Shown: piece after piece, positions 52,886 through 61,492 of the stretch | How the letters are laid out: each line of letters opens with the position of its first letter | Position numbering within the stretch: position 1 is the first letter of the stretch | Source of the DNA: Parapedobacter indicus | Lineage (GTDB): Bacteria > Bacteroidota > Bacteroidia > Sphingobacteriales > Sphingobacteriaceae | Length of the DNA stretch: 64,000 nucleotides | NCBI RefSeq assembly: GCF_900113765.1 | Contig: NZ_FOQO01000001.1 | Location: forward strand, 434,001-498,000 | Direction: 5' to 3' | Position numbers and translations under genes: made by a program | Notes under the pieces: generated by a model | Seen by the model: only the letters and a program-made list of their open reading frames with translations | Told to the model about the DNA's origin: nothing | Databases searched by the model: none

Positions 52886-54694
52886 ATGGAAAATATTTTT
52901 GATGCGTACCAAAGAAATATAAAGGATACTCGTTCGCAGCTGAACAGGTTGCGCCGATCCATCAATAACAATTCACTGCTACGTTTAGCTGCCATTATCG
53001 GTGGCGGCGCAGCGTTGTTTATGGCCGTGCAATCGGAATATGTAGGATGGGTGATCGTTGTTTTCCTTTTGGTTATTGTGTTCTTCGCAGGGCTTGTTTG
53101 GCGCCAGAGCAGGCTGGAAATGCAGAAAGTAGCATTGGAGAGTTTTTTCGCGGTCAATCAAAATGAAGTAGATATAGCCGAAGGGAAGTCCAATCGTTAT
53201 TCGGATGGCGGGATGTTCGCAGACAATCGCCATCCCTACAGCGGCGACCTGGATATATTCGGACCGTCGTCGCTGTTTGCCTTGGTTAATCGTGGCGCTA
53301 CTCCTCAAGCCAATACGCTGCTGGCCGAATGGTTGTCAGCGCCCGCCCATGCTTCGGATATTAAGGCACGCCAGGAAACGGTGAAGGAGTTGACAGACGA
53401 TCTTGCGTGGTGTCAGGAGTTTCAATCCCGATTGTGGTTCAATCTGCATCACCCGGTTGATTTTAAACAGCAGTTTGCACAGTTTTTACGTAATTCGGAT
53501 AATTCGTTCGGCAGCCGGATCCTACGGTTATATGTAAAAGTAGTACCGTGGTTGATGGCGACGCTCGTTGTTACAGCCTTATTTATTCCGGTTTTTTCAG
53601 GGATAACCCTGTTTTTCGCCATTGCGCATCTATTGGCTGCAGTTGGATATGGCAGAAAAGTAAACCAAGTAGCAAGTCTCACCGACAAGGCAGGTCGTTT
53701 GCTCAACGCCTTTGCGGCCGCCTTTGAATTGGTTGAAAATAGAGTGTGGCAAAGCCAACGGAGCAGGATGCTGTTTTCGTCTTTGGGTTCTACAGTGGGA
53801 AATGTACCTGTTTCATTGATATTCAAGAAATTGGCAACGTTGATCGATCGGCTGGATTACCGATTAAATATGTTGGTCGGGGCCATGCTTAATATGATTG
53901 CACTTTGGGATTTCAGGCAGGTATATGCGCTGATTGAATGGCGCAAAAAGTATGGAACGGACATTCTCCTAGCATTTGACGCGATTGCTGAGTTTGAAGT
54001 GCTGGGAAGCTTCGCGTCCCTACACAGAAATCATCCGCAATGGGTATTCCCGACGATCGAAGAAACGGCAATGCCTTTTTTTACCGGTGAAGCGCTTGCC
54101 CACCCCTTGATTCCTGTCGAAAGCGCAGTATCCAACGACTATCGGATGGACAATCACCGGATTGCCCTGATCACTGGATCAAACATGGCTGGCAAAAGTA
54201 CTTTTCTCCGTACGACCGGGACCAACGCTGTACTGGCGTTTTGCGGGGCACCTGTATGTGGGAAAGAGATGCGTGTATCGGTATTTCACTTGATTACCTA
54301 TATGCGAATCGCAGATTCTCTTAACGAAAGCACCTCAACATTTAAAGCCGAACTGAACCGTATACAAACCGTTCTCAAAACAGTGGAGAGCCAACCGGAT
54401 ACCTTCTTTCTAATCGATGAGATGCTACGTGGAACCAATTCTGTCGACAAATACCGGGGGTCGAAAGCGATTATAAAAAAGCTAATTGCCCAACATGGAG
54501 TCGGTATGGTCGCCACACATGATCTCCAGTTGGCGAAATTAGCCGACGAGTACCCCGATGCGGTGCATAACTTCCACTTCGATATTCAAGTACGTAATGG
54601 CGAGATGCTTTTTGATTATAAGCTAAAGGATGGGGCATGTACCGTTTTCAATGCATCGTTACTCTTGAAAGAAATCGGTGTGGAAGTGATTTGA
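52886..54694 (+). CDS. Membrane-anchored MutS-family ATPase
   Basis: This 602-residue protein has two hydrophobic helices at about 34-70 (AAIIGGGAALFMAVQSEY, WVIVVFLLVIVFFAGLVW) and another pair at about 215-250 (VVPWLMATLVVTALFIPVFS). A MutS core domain (NTLLAEWLSAPAHASDIKARQE) precedes a C-terminal MutS ATPase with Walker A GSNMAGKSTFLRT near residue 433 and Walker B FFLIDEMLRGTN plus VATHD. It lacks the mismatch-binding domain and the Smr domain of MutS2, so it is not a mismatch-repair MutS. Such proteins are common in Bacteroidota; function is unknown. Confidence 0.88.
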   Translation: MENIFDAYQRNIKDTRSQLNRLRRSINNNSLLRLAAIIGGGAALFMAVQSEYVGWVIVVFLLVIVFFAGLVWRQSRLEMQKVALESFFAVNQNEVDIAEGKSNRYSDGGMFADNRHPYSGDLDIFGPSSLFALVNRGATPQANTLLAEWLSAPAHASDIKARQETVKELTDDLAWCQEFQSRLWFNLHHPVDFKQQFAQFLRNSDNSFGSRILRLYVKVVPWLMATLVVTALFIPVFSGITLFFAIAHLLAAVGYGRKVNQVASLTDKAGRLLNAFAAAFELVENRVWQSQRSRMLFSSLGSTVGNVPVSLIFKKLATLIDRLDYRLNMLVGAMLNMIALWDFRQVYALIEWRKKYGTDILLAFDAIAEFEVLGSFASLHRNHPQWVFPTIEETAMPFFTGEALAHPLIPVESAVSNDYRMDNHRIALITGSNMAGKSTFLRTTGTNAVLAFCGAPVCGKEMRVSVFHLITYMRIADSLNESTSTFKAELNRIQTVLKTVESQPDTFFLIDEMLRGTNSVDKYRGSKAIIKKLIAQHGVGMVATHDLQLAKLADEYPDAVHNFHFDIQVRNGEMLFDYKLKDGACTVFNASLLLKEIGVEVI

Positions 54695-54703
54695 TCGATT
54701 ATG

Positions 54704-55159
54704 TTAGCCTTTCATTACCCGCGCCAATTCCCGTTTGGTATCCCGTTCCTTGATGGTTTCCCGTTTGTCGAAATCCTTTTTGCCCTGTGCCAGCGCAATC
54801 TCCACCTTGGCAAACCCCCGTTTACTAATGAAGATACGAAGTGGAATGATGGTAAACCCCCGTTCTTCACTTTTGGCCTTTAGTTTTTTGAGTTCCTTTT
54901 TATTCAATAGCAGCTGGCGATCCCTTTTTGCCTCATGGTTATAAAATGATCCATGGGAGTATTCTGCTATATGCATATTGCGGATGTAAAGTCCATCGTC
55001 AAAGAATGAACAAAACGAATCGTTGATAGTTGCTTTTCCTTCGCGTATGGATTTGATTTCCGTGCCAAGGAGCCGGATGCCTGCCACATAGGTATCCAGC
55101 ATGTGGTATTCGAAGAAGGCCTTCTTATTTTTGATATTGATATCGGAAGATAATGCCAT
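54704..55159 (-). CDS. smpB: SsrA-binding protein SmpB
   Basis: This 151-residue protein works with tmRNA to rescue stalled ribosomes. It has the SmpB segments NKKAFFEYHMLDTYVAGIRL, TEIKSIREGKATINDSFC, and RGFTIIPLRIFISKRGFAKV with the basic C-terminal tail KKDFDKRETIKERDTKREL. Length is normal. It converges on the MutS-like gene with nine bases between the stops. No tmRNA gene was recognised in the window. Confidence 0.96.
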   Translation of the reverse strand: MALSSDINIKNKKAFFEYHMLDTYVAGIRLLGTEIKSIREGKATINDSFCSFFDDGLYIRNMHIAEYSHGSFYNHEAKRDRQLLLNKKELKKLKAKSEERGFTIIPLRIFISKRGFAKVEIALAQGKKDFDKRETIKERDTKRELARVMKG

Positions 55160-55243
55160 TGTTTCTCTGTTTTTTTATTGATTCGCTTTTTTTGATTTGA
55201 AATTATGAATCGACAAGCGTGCGTATGCTCGTATATGCCTAGC

Positions 55244-55906
55244 TTATTTCAGTCTGCAATAAATGTTTTGCGCTACCTTGTCCGAGATATTGATCGTTTT
55301 TCCACCGATATCTAACGCCAAGGAATGGTCGAATGCATATTTCTGGAGCACCTGGATCTGGCTGTGTATGCCCAATCCAATTTCGCTTACATATTGCAAA
55401 AAGGACGGACTATTATCCTTTACAGCAATAATAACGTATCGTTGGTGTTCCACGGCTTCCGCTAATGTGAGGCGAGCCTCATCTATATAGTCGCCGTTGG
55501 CTGTCGGAATGGCATCGCCATGTGGGTCGAACGGTGGAAAACCCAGAAATTTATCGAGCCGTTCCACCAGCTCGTCGGATTTGATATGTTCCAGTTGCTC
55601 GGCAATATCATGCACTTCATCCCAACTGAATCCCAGCTTGTCAAATAAAAATGTTTCCCAGAGCCGATGTTTGCGAATGATGGCAATCGCTAGGTCGCGT
55701 CCTGTATCGGTGAGTGATATTTTCCCGTATTTTTCATAATTGACAAGCCGCTTCTCCCTAAGCTTCTTAAGCATATCGGTAGCAGTAGCCGGGCGAACAT
55801 TGAGCTTTCCTGCCAATTGATTGGTGCCTGCTTCGCCGCCGCTTCCGTATTCGCCGGTGATCCGGAGCAATGCCTTTAGGTAATTTTCCTCGGTGTCGGA
55901 TAGCAT
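55244..55906 (-). CDS. DtxR/MntR family metal-dependent regulator
   Basis: With the ATG at 55906 (MLSDTEENYLKALLRI) this is 220 residues. It has a winged helix (about 5-65, LAGKLNVRPATATDMLKKLR), a dimerisation and metal-binding domain (DLAIAIIRKHRLWETFLFDK, HDIAEQLEHIKSDELVERLD) with the expected His/Glu ligands, and a C-terminal FeoA-like domain (about 145-220). These regulators repress manganese or iron uptake genes when metal is abundant. A promoter with a nested palindrome precedes it. Target genes are not adjacent. Confidence 0.92.
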   Translation of the reverse strand: MLSDTEENYLKALLRITGEYGSGGEAGTNQLAGKLNVRPATATDMLKKLREKRLVNYEKYGKISLTDTGRDLAIAIIRKHRLWETFLFDKLGFSWDEVHDIAEQLEHIKSDELVERLDKFLGFPPFDPHGDAIPTANGDYIDEARLTLAEAVEHQRYVIIAVKDNSPSFLQYVSEIGLGIHSQIQVLQKYAFDHSLALDIGGKTINISDKVAQNIYCRLK

Positions 55907-55911
55907 AATCG

Positions 55912-55951
55912 CAAACTTAGGCAACTTGCATTTTATATGCAAGCAAGTTGC
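55912..55951 (-). promoter_or_regulatory. Promoter with nested palindromes before the DtxR-type gene
   Basis: On the minus strand TTG (complement of 55940-55942), a 20-base spacer and TAAGTTTG (complement of 55912-55919) match the consensus fully. Two dyads cover the spacer and -33: CTTGCAT/ATGCAAG (55925-55943) and outer arms GCAACTTG/CAAGTTGC (55921-55951). This is the arrangement expected for metal-dependent autorepression, and the sequence may be this regulator's operator. Confidence 0.6.
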
Positions 55952-56003
55952 TGTTCTCCCTCTGTACCTATTAGAAATCGATAAAATGGTCGTAGCGAGA
56001 TCA

Positions 56004-56028
56004 AATAAAAAAGGCACCTGCAGGTGCC
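56004..56028 (-). terminator. Terminator after sucD
   Basis: On the minus strand the perfect palindrome GGCACCTG/CAGGTGCC (56013-56028) is followed by a run of T (complement of 56004-56012), about 30 bases after the sucD stop. The stem is 6-7 bp with a short loop. Confidence 0.75.
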
Positions 56029-56059
56029 GTAAGCATTAAGTTTTGACTGGCTGTTATCG

Positions 56060-56938
56060 TTAGGCACTTACACCCAATTCCTCAGCCATGGCTTTACCGA
56101 TTTCTGCCGGAGATTCCACTACACGGATACCACACTCCCGCATGATTTCCATTTTGGCCGCAGCAGTATCATCGGCTCCACCGACAATAGCACCTGCATG
56201 CCCCATGCGGCGCCCTGGAGGGGCGGTTTGCCCGGCGATAAAGCCGACAACCGGTTTGGTGCCATGTTCCTTGATCCAGCGGGCAGCCTCCGCTTCCATA
56301 CCGCCGCCGATCTCACCGATTACGATGATTCCTTCTGTTTCTGGATCGTCCATCAAGAGCTCGACGGCCTCCTTGGTGGTCGTGCCGATGATGGGATCGC
56401 CGCCAATGCCTATGGCCGTGGTAATACCCAATCCGGCTTTTACAGCTTGATCAACGGCTTCGTACGTTAGCGTTCCTGATTTGGATACCACACCAACTTT
56501 TCCTTTTTTAAAGATAAAGCCCGGCATGATGCCAATTTTTGCTTCATCTGCGGTGATGATACCTGGACAGTTTGGCCCGATCAACCGTGAATTTTTATCG
56601 CTCAGGTAAGATTTTACCTGGATCATATCCTTGGTAGGGATACCTTCCGTAATGCATACGATGACTTCGATGCCGGCAGCAGCAGCCTCCATGATCGCAT
56701 CTGCAGCAAATGCGGGTGGAACGAAGATAATAGATACATTGGCGCCGGTTTTTTCCACGGCGTCCTGAACCGTGTTAAATACCGGGCGATCTAAATGCGT
56801 CTGGCCGCCTTTACCGGGAGTTACACCACCCACCACCTGCGTGCCATATTCGATCATCTGAGATGCATGGTAGGTGCCTTCGTTACCTGTAAAACCTTGT
56901 ACGATTACTTTTGAATTCTTATTTACTAATACGCTCAT
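56060..56938 (-). CDS. sucD: Succinyl-CoA ligase subunit alpha
   Basis: This 292-residue enzyme subunit of the TCA cycle has [20 protein letters not shown] at the N-terminus, [38 protein letters not shown], and [13 protein letters not shown], which holds the phosphorylated His. The beta subunit gene (sucC) is not adjacent, as is common in Bacteroidota. It is a single-gene unit with its own promoter box and terminator. Confidence 0.97.
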   Translation of the reverse strand: MSVLVNKNSKVIVQGFTGNEGTYHASQMIEYGTQVVGGVTPGKGGQTHLDRPVFNTVQDAVEKTGANVSIIFVPPAFAADAIMEAAAAGIEVIVCITEGIPTKDMIQVKSYLSDKNSRLIGPNCPGIITADEAKIGIMPGFIFKKGKVGVVSKSGTLTYEAVDQAVKAGLGITTAIGIGGDPIIGTTTKEAVELLMDDPETEGIIVIGEIGGGMEAEAARWIKEHGTKPVVGFIAGQTAPPGRRMGHAGAIVGGADDTAAAKMEIMRECGIRVVESPAEIGKAMAEELGVSA

Positions 56939-56958
56939 GGTTCTGTTTTTTTGCCTCG

Positions 56959-56966
56959 CAAAGCTA
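56959..56966 (-). promoter_or_regulatory. Candidate -7 box for sucD
   Basis: TAGCTTTG on the minus strand (complement of 56959-56966) matches TAnnTTTG, 20 bases before the ATG. The expected TTG at -33 reads TTT, so the match is partial. Confidence 0.4.
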
Positions 56967-57019
56967 ACGTTTTACCGCGAAAAGTAGAAACTTAAGCCGG
57001 ACATTAAGCGATTTTTCTT

Positions 57020-57562
57020 TTAATCCGTTACAGGAAGGTAGCCCTTGGCGTAGATATCCCATAGTACGATACCGATGGATACGGCAATGTTCAGTGAATG
57101 TTTGGTGCCTGATTGCGGGATTTCAATACACATGTCTATAAATTCCATGACTTCATCGGATACACCGTGTACTTCGTTCCCAAATATCAACGCGTATTTT
57201 TCGGTTTGCAGTGGCCTAAACTGCTGGAGGGGAATGCTTTCTTTGGCTTGTTCGATTGCGGTGAGCCGGTATCCGTCTTGCCGAAGCTGCTGCACGGCCT
57301 GCAGGGTGTCGGATACATGATGCCAAACTACCGATCGAGTGGCACCTAGCGCGGTTTTTTCGATTTCCCTGTGGGGTGGTATACCCGTGATGCCGCACAA
57401 AATGATACGTTCAATGGCAAATGCATCCGATGTACGAAAAGCCGAGCCTACATTGTGCATACTCCGTACATTGTCAAGTACCAATGTAATCGGAAGTTTG
57501 GGCTGTATTCTGAATGCTTCGACAGACGGCCGTCCGAGTTCATCCATAGCTAATTTTTGCAT
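57020..57562 (-). CDS. SpoU/TrmH family RNA 2'-O-methyltransferase
   Basis: This 180-residue SPOUT methyltransferase has motif 1 LVLDNVRSMHNVGSAFRTSD near residue 32, IFGNEVHGVSDEVMEF (motif 2) and IPQSGTKHSLNIAVSIGIVL (motif 3), which form the knotted SAM site. It methylates ribose in rRNA or tRNA; the exact target cannot be inferred. It lacks the N-terminal RNA-binding extension of RlmB, so it is closer to small TrmH-type enzymes. Confidence 0.93.
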   Translation of the reverse strand: MQKLAMDELGRPSVEAFRIQPKLPITLVLDNVRSMHNVGSAFRTSDAFAIERIILCGITGIPPHREIEKTALGATRSVVWHHVSDTLQAVQQLRQDGYRLTAIEQAKESIPLQQFRPLQTEKYALIFGNEVHGVSDEVMEFIDMCIEIPQSGTKHSLNIAVSIGIVLWDIYAKGYLPVTD

Positions 57563-57647
57563 GGGGCAAAGATAGGAAATATGAAGTACGAAGGTATAAA
57601 TACGAAGTAAAGGTTAAGGTACCGCCTAAAATTTTAAGGTAATTGTT

Positions 57648-57677
57648 TTGAATATTGAAAAGAAGGTAATATCTTTG
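57648..57677 (+). promoter_or_regulatory. Promoter for rpsT
   Basis: TTG at 57648-57650 and TATCTTTG at 57670-57677 are separated by 19 bases, a full match to the Bacteroidota consensus and as expected for a highly expressed ribosomal gene. The leader to the ATG at 57714 is about 30 bases. Confidence 0.8.
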
Positions 57678-57713
57678 CGGACTGAAAAAATTGAAGAAAA
57701 ATTAGCTAAATAA

Positions 57714-57968
57714 ATGGCAAATCATAAATCAGCACTTAAGAGAATCCGCGCGAACGCTGCGAAGCGCCTGCGGAACCGCTACCAAGCAAAGACAACCCGC
57801 AACGCGATAAAAAAATTGAGGGGTACCACCAATTCTGAAGAAGCAAAGGAGTTATTGCCGCGGGTGATTTCTATGCTTGACCGTTTGGCCAAGAAAAATG
57901 TCATTCATAAAAACAAGGCTTCCAACAATAAATCAAAATTGACGAAGTACGTGAATAGCTTGTCATAA
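57714..57968 (+). CDS. rpsT: 30S ribosomal protein S20
   Basis: This 84-residue basic protein begins [20 protein letters not shown] and ends [14 protein letters not shown], the typical S20 pattern. It binds 16S rRNA early in small-subunit assembly. It is a single-gene unit with a strong promoter and a terminator immediately after it. Confidence 0.97.
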   Translation: MANHKSALKRIRANAAKRLRNRYQAKTTRNAIKKLRGTTNSEEAKELLPRVISMLDRLAKKNVIHKNKASNNKSKLTKYVNSLS

Positions 57969-57986
57969 TAAATACTACAGATACGT

Positions 57987-58023
57987 AAAAAAGCCGCTTT
58001 GATTAATTTGAGCGGCTTTTTTT
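57987..58023. terminator. Bidirectional terminator between rpsT and the DUF1080 gene
   Basis: Perfect arms AAGCCGCT (57991-57998) and AGCGGCTT (58011-58018) with a 12-base loop are preceded by six A and followed by seven T, so the hairpin can stop transcription from both sides. It serves rpsT on the plus strand and the convergent DUF1080 gene on the minus strand. Confidence 0.85.
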
Positions 58024-58068
58024 GCGTTATAGCGATTACTTCGCTTGTTCATTTATTTCTTTGTTCGT

Positions 58069-58093
58069 TCGATTATCTATCCGATTATCTATT
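58069..58093. repeat. Short tandem repeat at a gene end
   Basis: CGATTATCTATC (58070-58081) is directly followed by CGATTATCTATT (58082-58093). The second copy contains the stop codon of the minus-strand DUF1080 gene. Simple slipped repeats like this are probably neutral. Confidence 0.6.
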
Positions 58094-58948
58094 CCTCGCT
58101 TCACTCCTCAACTGCTTGAGTACCTCTTGCAACTTTGCTTGGTCTCCCATATAAGGTGCTAAATCGAGTAATTCGACTTTCCGGAAATCGATTGGGTGGC
58201 TTTCACTTTGTAGCGAAATATATCCGCTTTTTAAGGGCTTCCCATCCACTTTCACAGCGGGATCGTAATTCGATACACTGCCTCCGCCAATCTGAGGTTT
58301 GTAGTAGGTAAGCACGGTATCACCTTCGAGAATATGATGGACCACCGAGTCAGCTAACACAAGAAATTCTGCGGTTACCCATTGGTCGCCATGGTAGGTC
58401 TTTGAGGTTGAATTGGTGCAATGCGGTGTAAACAGTTCGCCATTTACTTCCATAAAGACGTTGGTGCCGGGTGTACACAGGTTGCTGGTGGTTCGTTCAT
58501 CGGTGCCGTTCCCTCCCAGCAGTTGCCCTTCTATGGATATGGGGAAATCTTGATCTTTCAACATGGTACGGGGATCCTGCCCATGCAGCATGGCTCCGCT
58601 GTTACGCCAAGCCCATCCTTCACCGCCGGGTGCCTGCTCGCCCACGAAGCGGTATTCAACGCGCAACAGATAAGCCGAGAACGGGGTATTGTAGTGAATG
58701 TGGCCATATTGAAAGTCAAAGTCGGTATATCCATCATACCGTACTTTTAATAGGCTGTCTTCTACACGAAAAGTGTTGGCATAGTTTTCGCCAACTTCAT
58801 GTTTTGCGATTTTGACCGTCCAATCATTGAGGTCTTTCCCATTGAAGAGTTGAATCCATTCGAATGAATCGTTTGTTTCATTGGCTGAGTTGGTACACGC
58901 GCATATGGATAGTGCCATTGCCGATGCGAAGATGAAGAGTGTTTTCAT
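58085..58948 (-). CDS. DUF1080 (3-keto-disaccharide hydrolase family) lipoprotein
   Basis: This 287-residue lipoprotein has the lipobox ALSICAC and a jelly-roll DUF1080 domain: WIQLFNGKDLNDWTVKIAKH near residue 29, YLLRVEYRFVGEQAPGGEGW, NSGAMLHGQDPRTML and GYISLQSESHPIDFRKVELL. Members are surface or periplasmic proteins acting on or binding sugars; some hydrolyse 3-keto-glycosides. A paired oxidoreductase is not adjacent. It lies 28 bases or more downstream of the AraC gene on the same strand. Confidence 0.92.
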   Translation of the reverse strand: MKTLFIFASAMALSICACTNSANETNDSFEWIQLFNGKDLNDWTVKIAKHEVGENYANTFRVEDSLLKVRYDGYTDFDFQYGHIHYNTPFSAYLLRVEYRFVGEQAPGGEGWAWRNSGAMLHGQDPRTMLKDQDFPISIEGQLLGGNGTDERTTSNLCTPGTNVFMEVNGELFTPHCTNSTSKTYHGDQWVTAEFLVLADSVVHHILEGDTVLTYYKPQIGGGSVSNYDPAVKVDGKPLKSGYISLQSESHPIDFRKVELLDLAPYMGDQAKLQEVLKQLRSEARNR

Positions 58949-58976
58949 TGATTGTATAATTGAGTTTGATATTGCT

Positions 58977-59789
58977 TTATCGATCCCACAGTCCGCGGTG
59001 TTTTACATACTCACTCGGTCGTACACCGACTATTTTCGTAAATGTATTGCTGAAAGTAGGTAAACTGCTATAGCCTACTTTTGTTGCCACTTCATTGATG
59101 CTGAGTTTATCGTCCAGCAGCAATTTCAGTCCTTTTAACATGCGTAAAATAGTAAAATATTGAATAAAAGACATATTGAGTTCCTTTTGAAATAGTCGCG
59201 CGAGCGACCGTTCGCTGATGCCGAAGTGATCAGCAACCTGCTTAAAGCTGATGGTATCGGCTATGTGTCTGTCCAAGTATTCGACGATCTTCAACAGCCG
59301 GCTGTCGTCGGGATACGGTAACGCCAAAGGCAGTGCCCCCTTACTCAATTCAGGTAGTAACATTTTGAATGATTTGGCAATACTGTATCGGCTTTCCTCT
59401 TGGGGGTGAATATTTCCGTTCCATCGGTTGGTAAACATCATCAGTTCCATCAAGAGATCGTCCACGGGATAGATTGCCGTTTGCATAAAGAATGAATTAT
59501 CATACTCATAGACCGGAAAATACAGGTTACGCATGATTACTTCCGGTGTACTGGGATGAATACTGTGCCGGACGCCCGCTGGAATCCAAATATAATGTCT
59601 GGCAGGCAGGAAATAGGACTGCTGAGGCGTGTTGAGGTATACGACGCCTCCTTCAGTGTAAAGAAATTGGCCTTTTTTGTGAACATGTTCAGGAATAAAT
59701 TTTTCTCCCATAACCGCGTGGTGGCAGTAAATGGTATCCGGATGTCGGTCTACCTCGGTAATGTAGTATCGGTTTACATACTGTTCCAT
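58977..59789 (-). CDS. AraC family transcriptional regulator
   Basis: This protein of about 270 residues has a cupin-like N-terminal sensor (EHVHKKGQFLYTEGGVVYLN, YFLPARHYIWIPAGVRHSIH) and two helix-turn-helix units at the C-terminus (SFKQVADHFGISERSLARLF, SINEVATKVGYSSLPTFSNTF). The ATG at 59789 is used; a TTG nine bases upstream is the longer alternative. A 20-base palindrome lies just upstream and could be its operator. It may control the downstream DUF1080 gene, 28 bases away. Confidence 0.9.
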   Translation of the reverse strand: MEQYVNRYYITEVDRHPDTIYCHHAVMGEKFIPEHVHKKGQFLYTEGGVVYLNTPQQSYFLPARHYIWIPAGVRHSIHPSTPEVIMRNLYFPVYEYDNSFFMQTAIYPVDDLLMELMMFTNRWNGNIHPQEESRYSIAKSFKMLLPELSKGALPLALPYPDDSRLLKIVEYLDRHIADTISFKQVADHFGISERSLARLFQKELNMSFIQYFTILRMLKGLKLLLDDKLSINEVATKVGYSSLPTFSNTFTKIVGVRPSEYVKHRGLWDR

Positions 59790-59801
59790 TTCTCGCAAAA
59801 T

Positions 59802-59821
59802 CGGAGAGGCACGCCTCTCCG
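59802..59821. promoter_or_regulatory. Perfect GC-rich palindrome before the AraC gene
   Basis: CGGAGAGGC-AC-GCCTCTCCG is a perfect inverted repeat with 9-bp arms and a 2-base centre, 12 bases upstream of the AraC start at 59789. No T-run follows on either strand, so it is not a typical terminator. In the AraC mRNA it would form a hairpin near the ribosome site; as DNA it may be an operator. Confidence 0.45.
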
Positions 59822-59964
59822 GAAATTGCAGCTAAATTAAATAGAAAACACGACTTATTGTCTAAAACGGATAAATTTATGACCTGATATAATAACATTG
59901 GTCCCGCCATAACTGTTATATTGCATACAAGTATGTAGAATTTAACGAACGTAAATGCATTGAA

Positions 59965-61455
59965 ATGACTTACGAAAGGATTAAAGCAACACAGCTGATT
60001 GATAAGGTAACCACCGCCGAACAGGCTGCCCAATTGTTTGAACACGGCATGGTTGTGGGGTCGAGTGGATTCACGAAGGCGGGCGATAGCAAGGCGGTAT
60101 TGGATGCCTTAGCCAGACGTGCTGAAAAGGAAGAATTTCGAATTACACTAATGACGGGGGCGTCGTTGGGACACGATACCGATGCAAAATTAACACGTGC
60201 CGGCGCGCTGGCAAAACGGATGCCCTTTCAGGTGGATCGCGTACTCCGCGAGGCAATTAATCGGGGCGAAGTACTGTTTATCGACCAACATCTTAGTGAA
60301 AGTGCGGAACTACTGCACAACCATTGTCTTCCTCCGGTGGATATTGCAATCATCGAAGCCGCGTTTATCGAGCCAGACGGTAGCATTGTGCCCACTACAT
60401 CGGTGGGTAACTCTGTGACATTTGCTGCGCTGGCAAAAAGGGTCATTATTGAAATTAATACGCGTGTTCCCGAGTCTATTTATGGCCTGCATGATATCTT
60501 CCAACCTGAGAATTACCCCCACCGCAATGTGATTCCCATCGTAGCACCAGAAAATCGCATCGGTCGCAGATCAATACCTGTCGATGTAAACAAGATTGTT
60601 GCCATTGTATTTACGGATATCCAGGATAGTCCGGCCGAAGTTGCGCCCCCCGATGCGAAGACCGTAGCCATTGCAGGTCATCTGCTCCGATTTTTCGAGG
60701 ATGAGGTAAAGAAAGGGCATCTTACCGACCGGTTGCTACCCATACAGGCTGGAATCGGCAAGGTAGCCAATGCGGTACTTTCGGGTTTTAAGGATAGTAA
60801 TTTCTACGATCTTCGTATGTTTTCGGAGGTATTGCAAGATAGTACTTTTGATTTGCTGGATAGTGGGAAAATGAGCTTTGCATCGGCATCGTCCATTACC
60901 GTTTCCGCTGCTTGTTACGATCGAGTGTTCGGTAATCTCCCTAAATACAAAGATAGAATCGTATTGAGACCACAGAACATCAGCAATACACCTGGCCTCA
61001 TTCGGCGCCTAGGTGTCATCGCTATAAATACGGCTATCGAATTTGATATTTACGGCAATGTAAACTCTACGCATATCGGCGGTACGAATATCATGAACGG
61101 TATTGGTGGATCCGGGGACTTTGCACGGAATGCCTACCTGAGTATCTTTGTTACGCAGGCAGCCTCGAAGAATAACCAGATATCGCACGTCTTGCCCATG
61201 GTTTCACATGTGGATCATACAGAGCATGATGTCGATATTCTTGTAACAGATATCGGACTAGCCGACCTGCGGGGATTGGCGCCTCGCGAACGGGCCGCCC
61301 GTATTATCCATAATTGTGTGCATCCCGATTACAGGGAAGCACTGCAATCCTATTTTGATCGGGCGTGTAGGTTGCGTGGTGGACACACGCCGCACATCCT
61401 CGAAGAAGCTTTTATTTGGCACACCCGCTTTCGGGAGACGGGGAGTATGAAATAA
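59965..61455 (+). CDS. Acetyl-CoA hydrolase / succinyl-CoA:acetate CoA-transferase
   Basis: This 496-residue family I CoA-transferase has VVGSSGFTKAGDSKAVLDAL near the N-terminus, the glycine-rich IQAGIGKVANAVLSGFKDSN, and RMFSEVLQD whose Glu288 is the likely catalytic residue forming the CoA thioester. GGTNIMNGIGGSGDFARNAY and MVSHVDHTEHDVDILVTDIG complete the match. It handles acetate/succinate CoA exchange in the cytoplasm. CATAC/GTATG (59924-59935) is a small dyad upstream. The OxyR-like gene follows after 37 bases on the same strand. Confidence 0.93.
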   Translation: MTYERIKATQLIDKVTTAEQAAQLFEHGMVVGSSGFTKAGDSKAVLDALARRAEKEEFRITLMTGASLGHDTDAKLTRAGALAKRMPFQVDRVLREAINRGEVLFIDQHLSESAELLHNHCLPPVDIAIIEAAFIEPDGSIVPTTSVGNSVTFAALAKRVIIEINTRVPESIYGLHDIFQPENYPHRNVIPIVAPENRIGRRSIPVDVNKIVAIVFTDIQDSPAEVAPPDAKTVAIAGHLLRFFEDEVKKGHLTDRLLPIQAGIGKVANAVLSGFKDSNFYDLRMFSEVLQDSTFDLLDSGKMSFASASSITVSAACYDRVFGNLPKYKDRIVLRPQNISNTPGLIRRLGVIAINTAIEFDIYGNVNSTHIGGTNIMNGIGGSGDFARNAYLSIFVTQAASKNNQISHVLPMVSHVDHTEHDVDILVTDIGLADLRGLAPRERAARIIHNCVHPDYREALQSYFDRACRLRGGHTPHILEEAFIWHTRFRETGSMK

Positions 61456-61492
61456 GAATCGAGAATCGTACCTTTACACTGTTTTTCCTAGC

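Noticed and set aside
52886..54694. Assignment as MutS or MutS2 repair protein
   Set aside because: The mismatch-binding and Smr domains are missing and membrane helices are present.
57581..57640. Repeated TACGAAG words before rpsT
   Set aside because: They are a few short degenerate repeats without conserved spacing, upstream of a clear consensus promoter; probably simple intergenic sequence.
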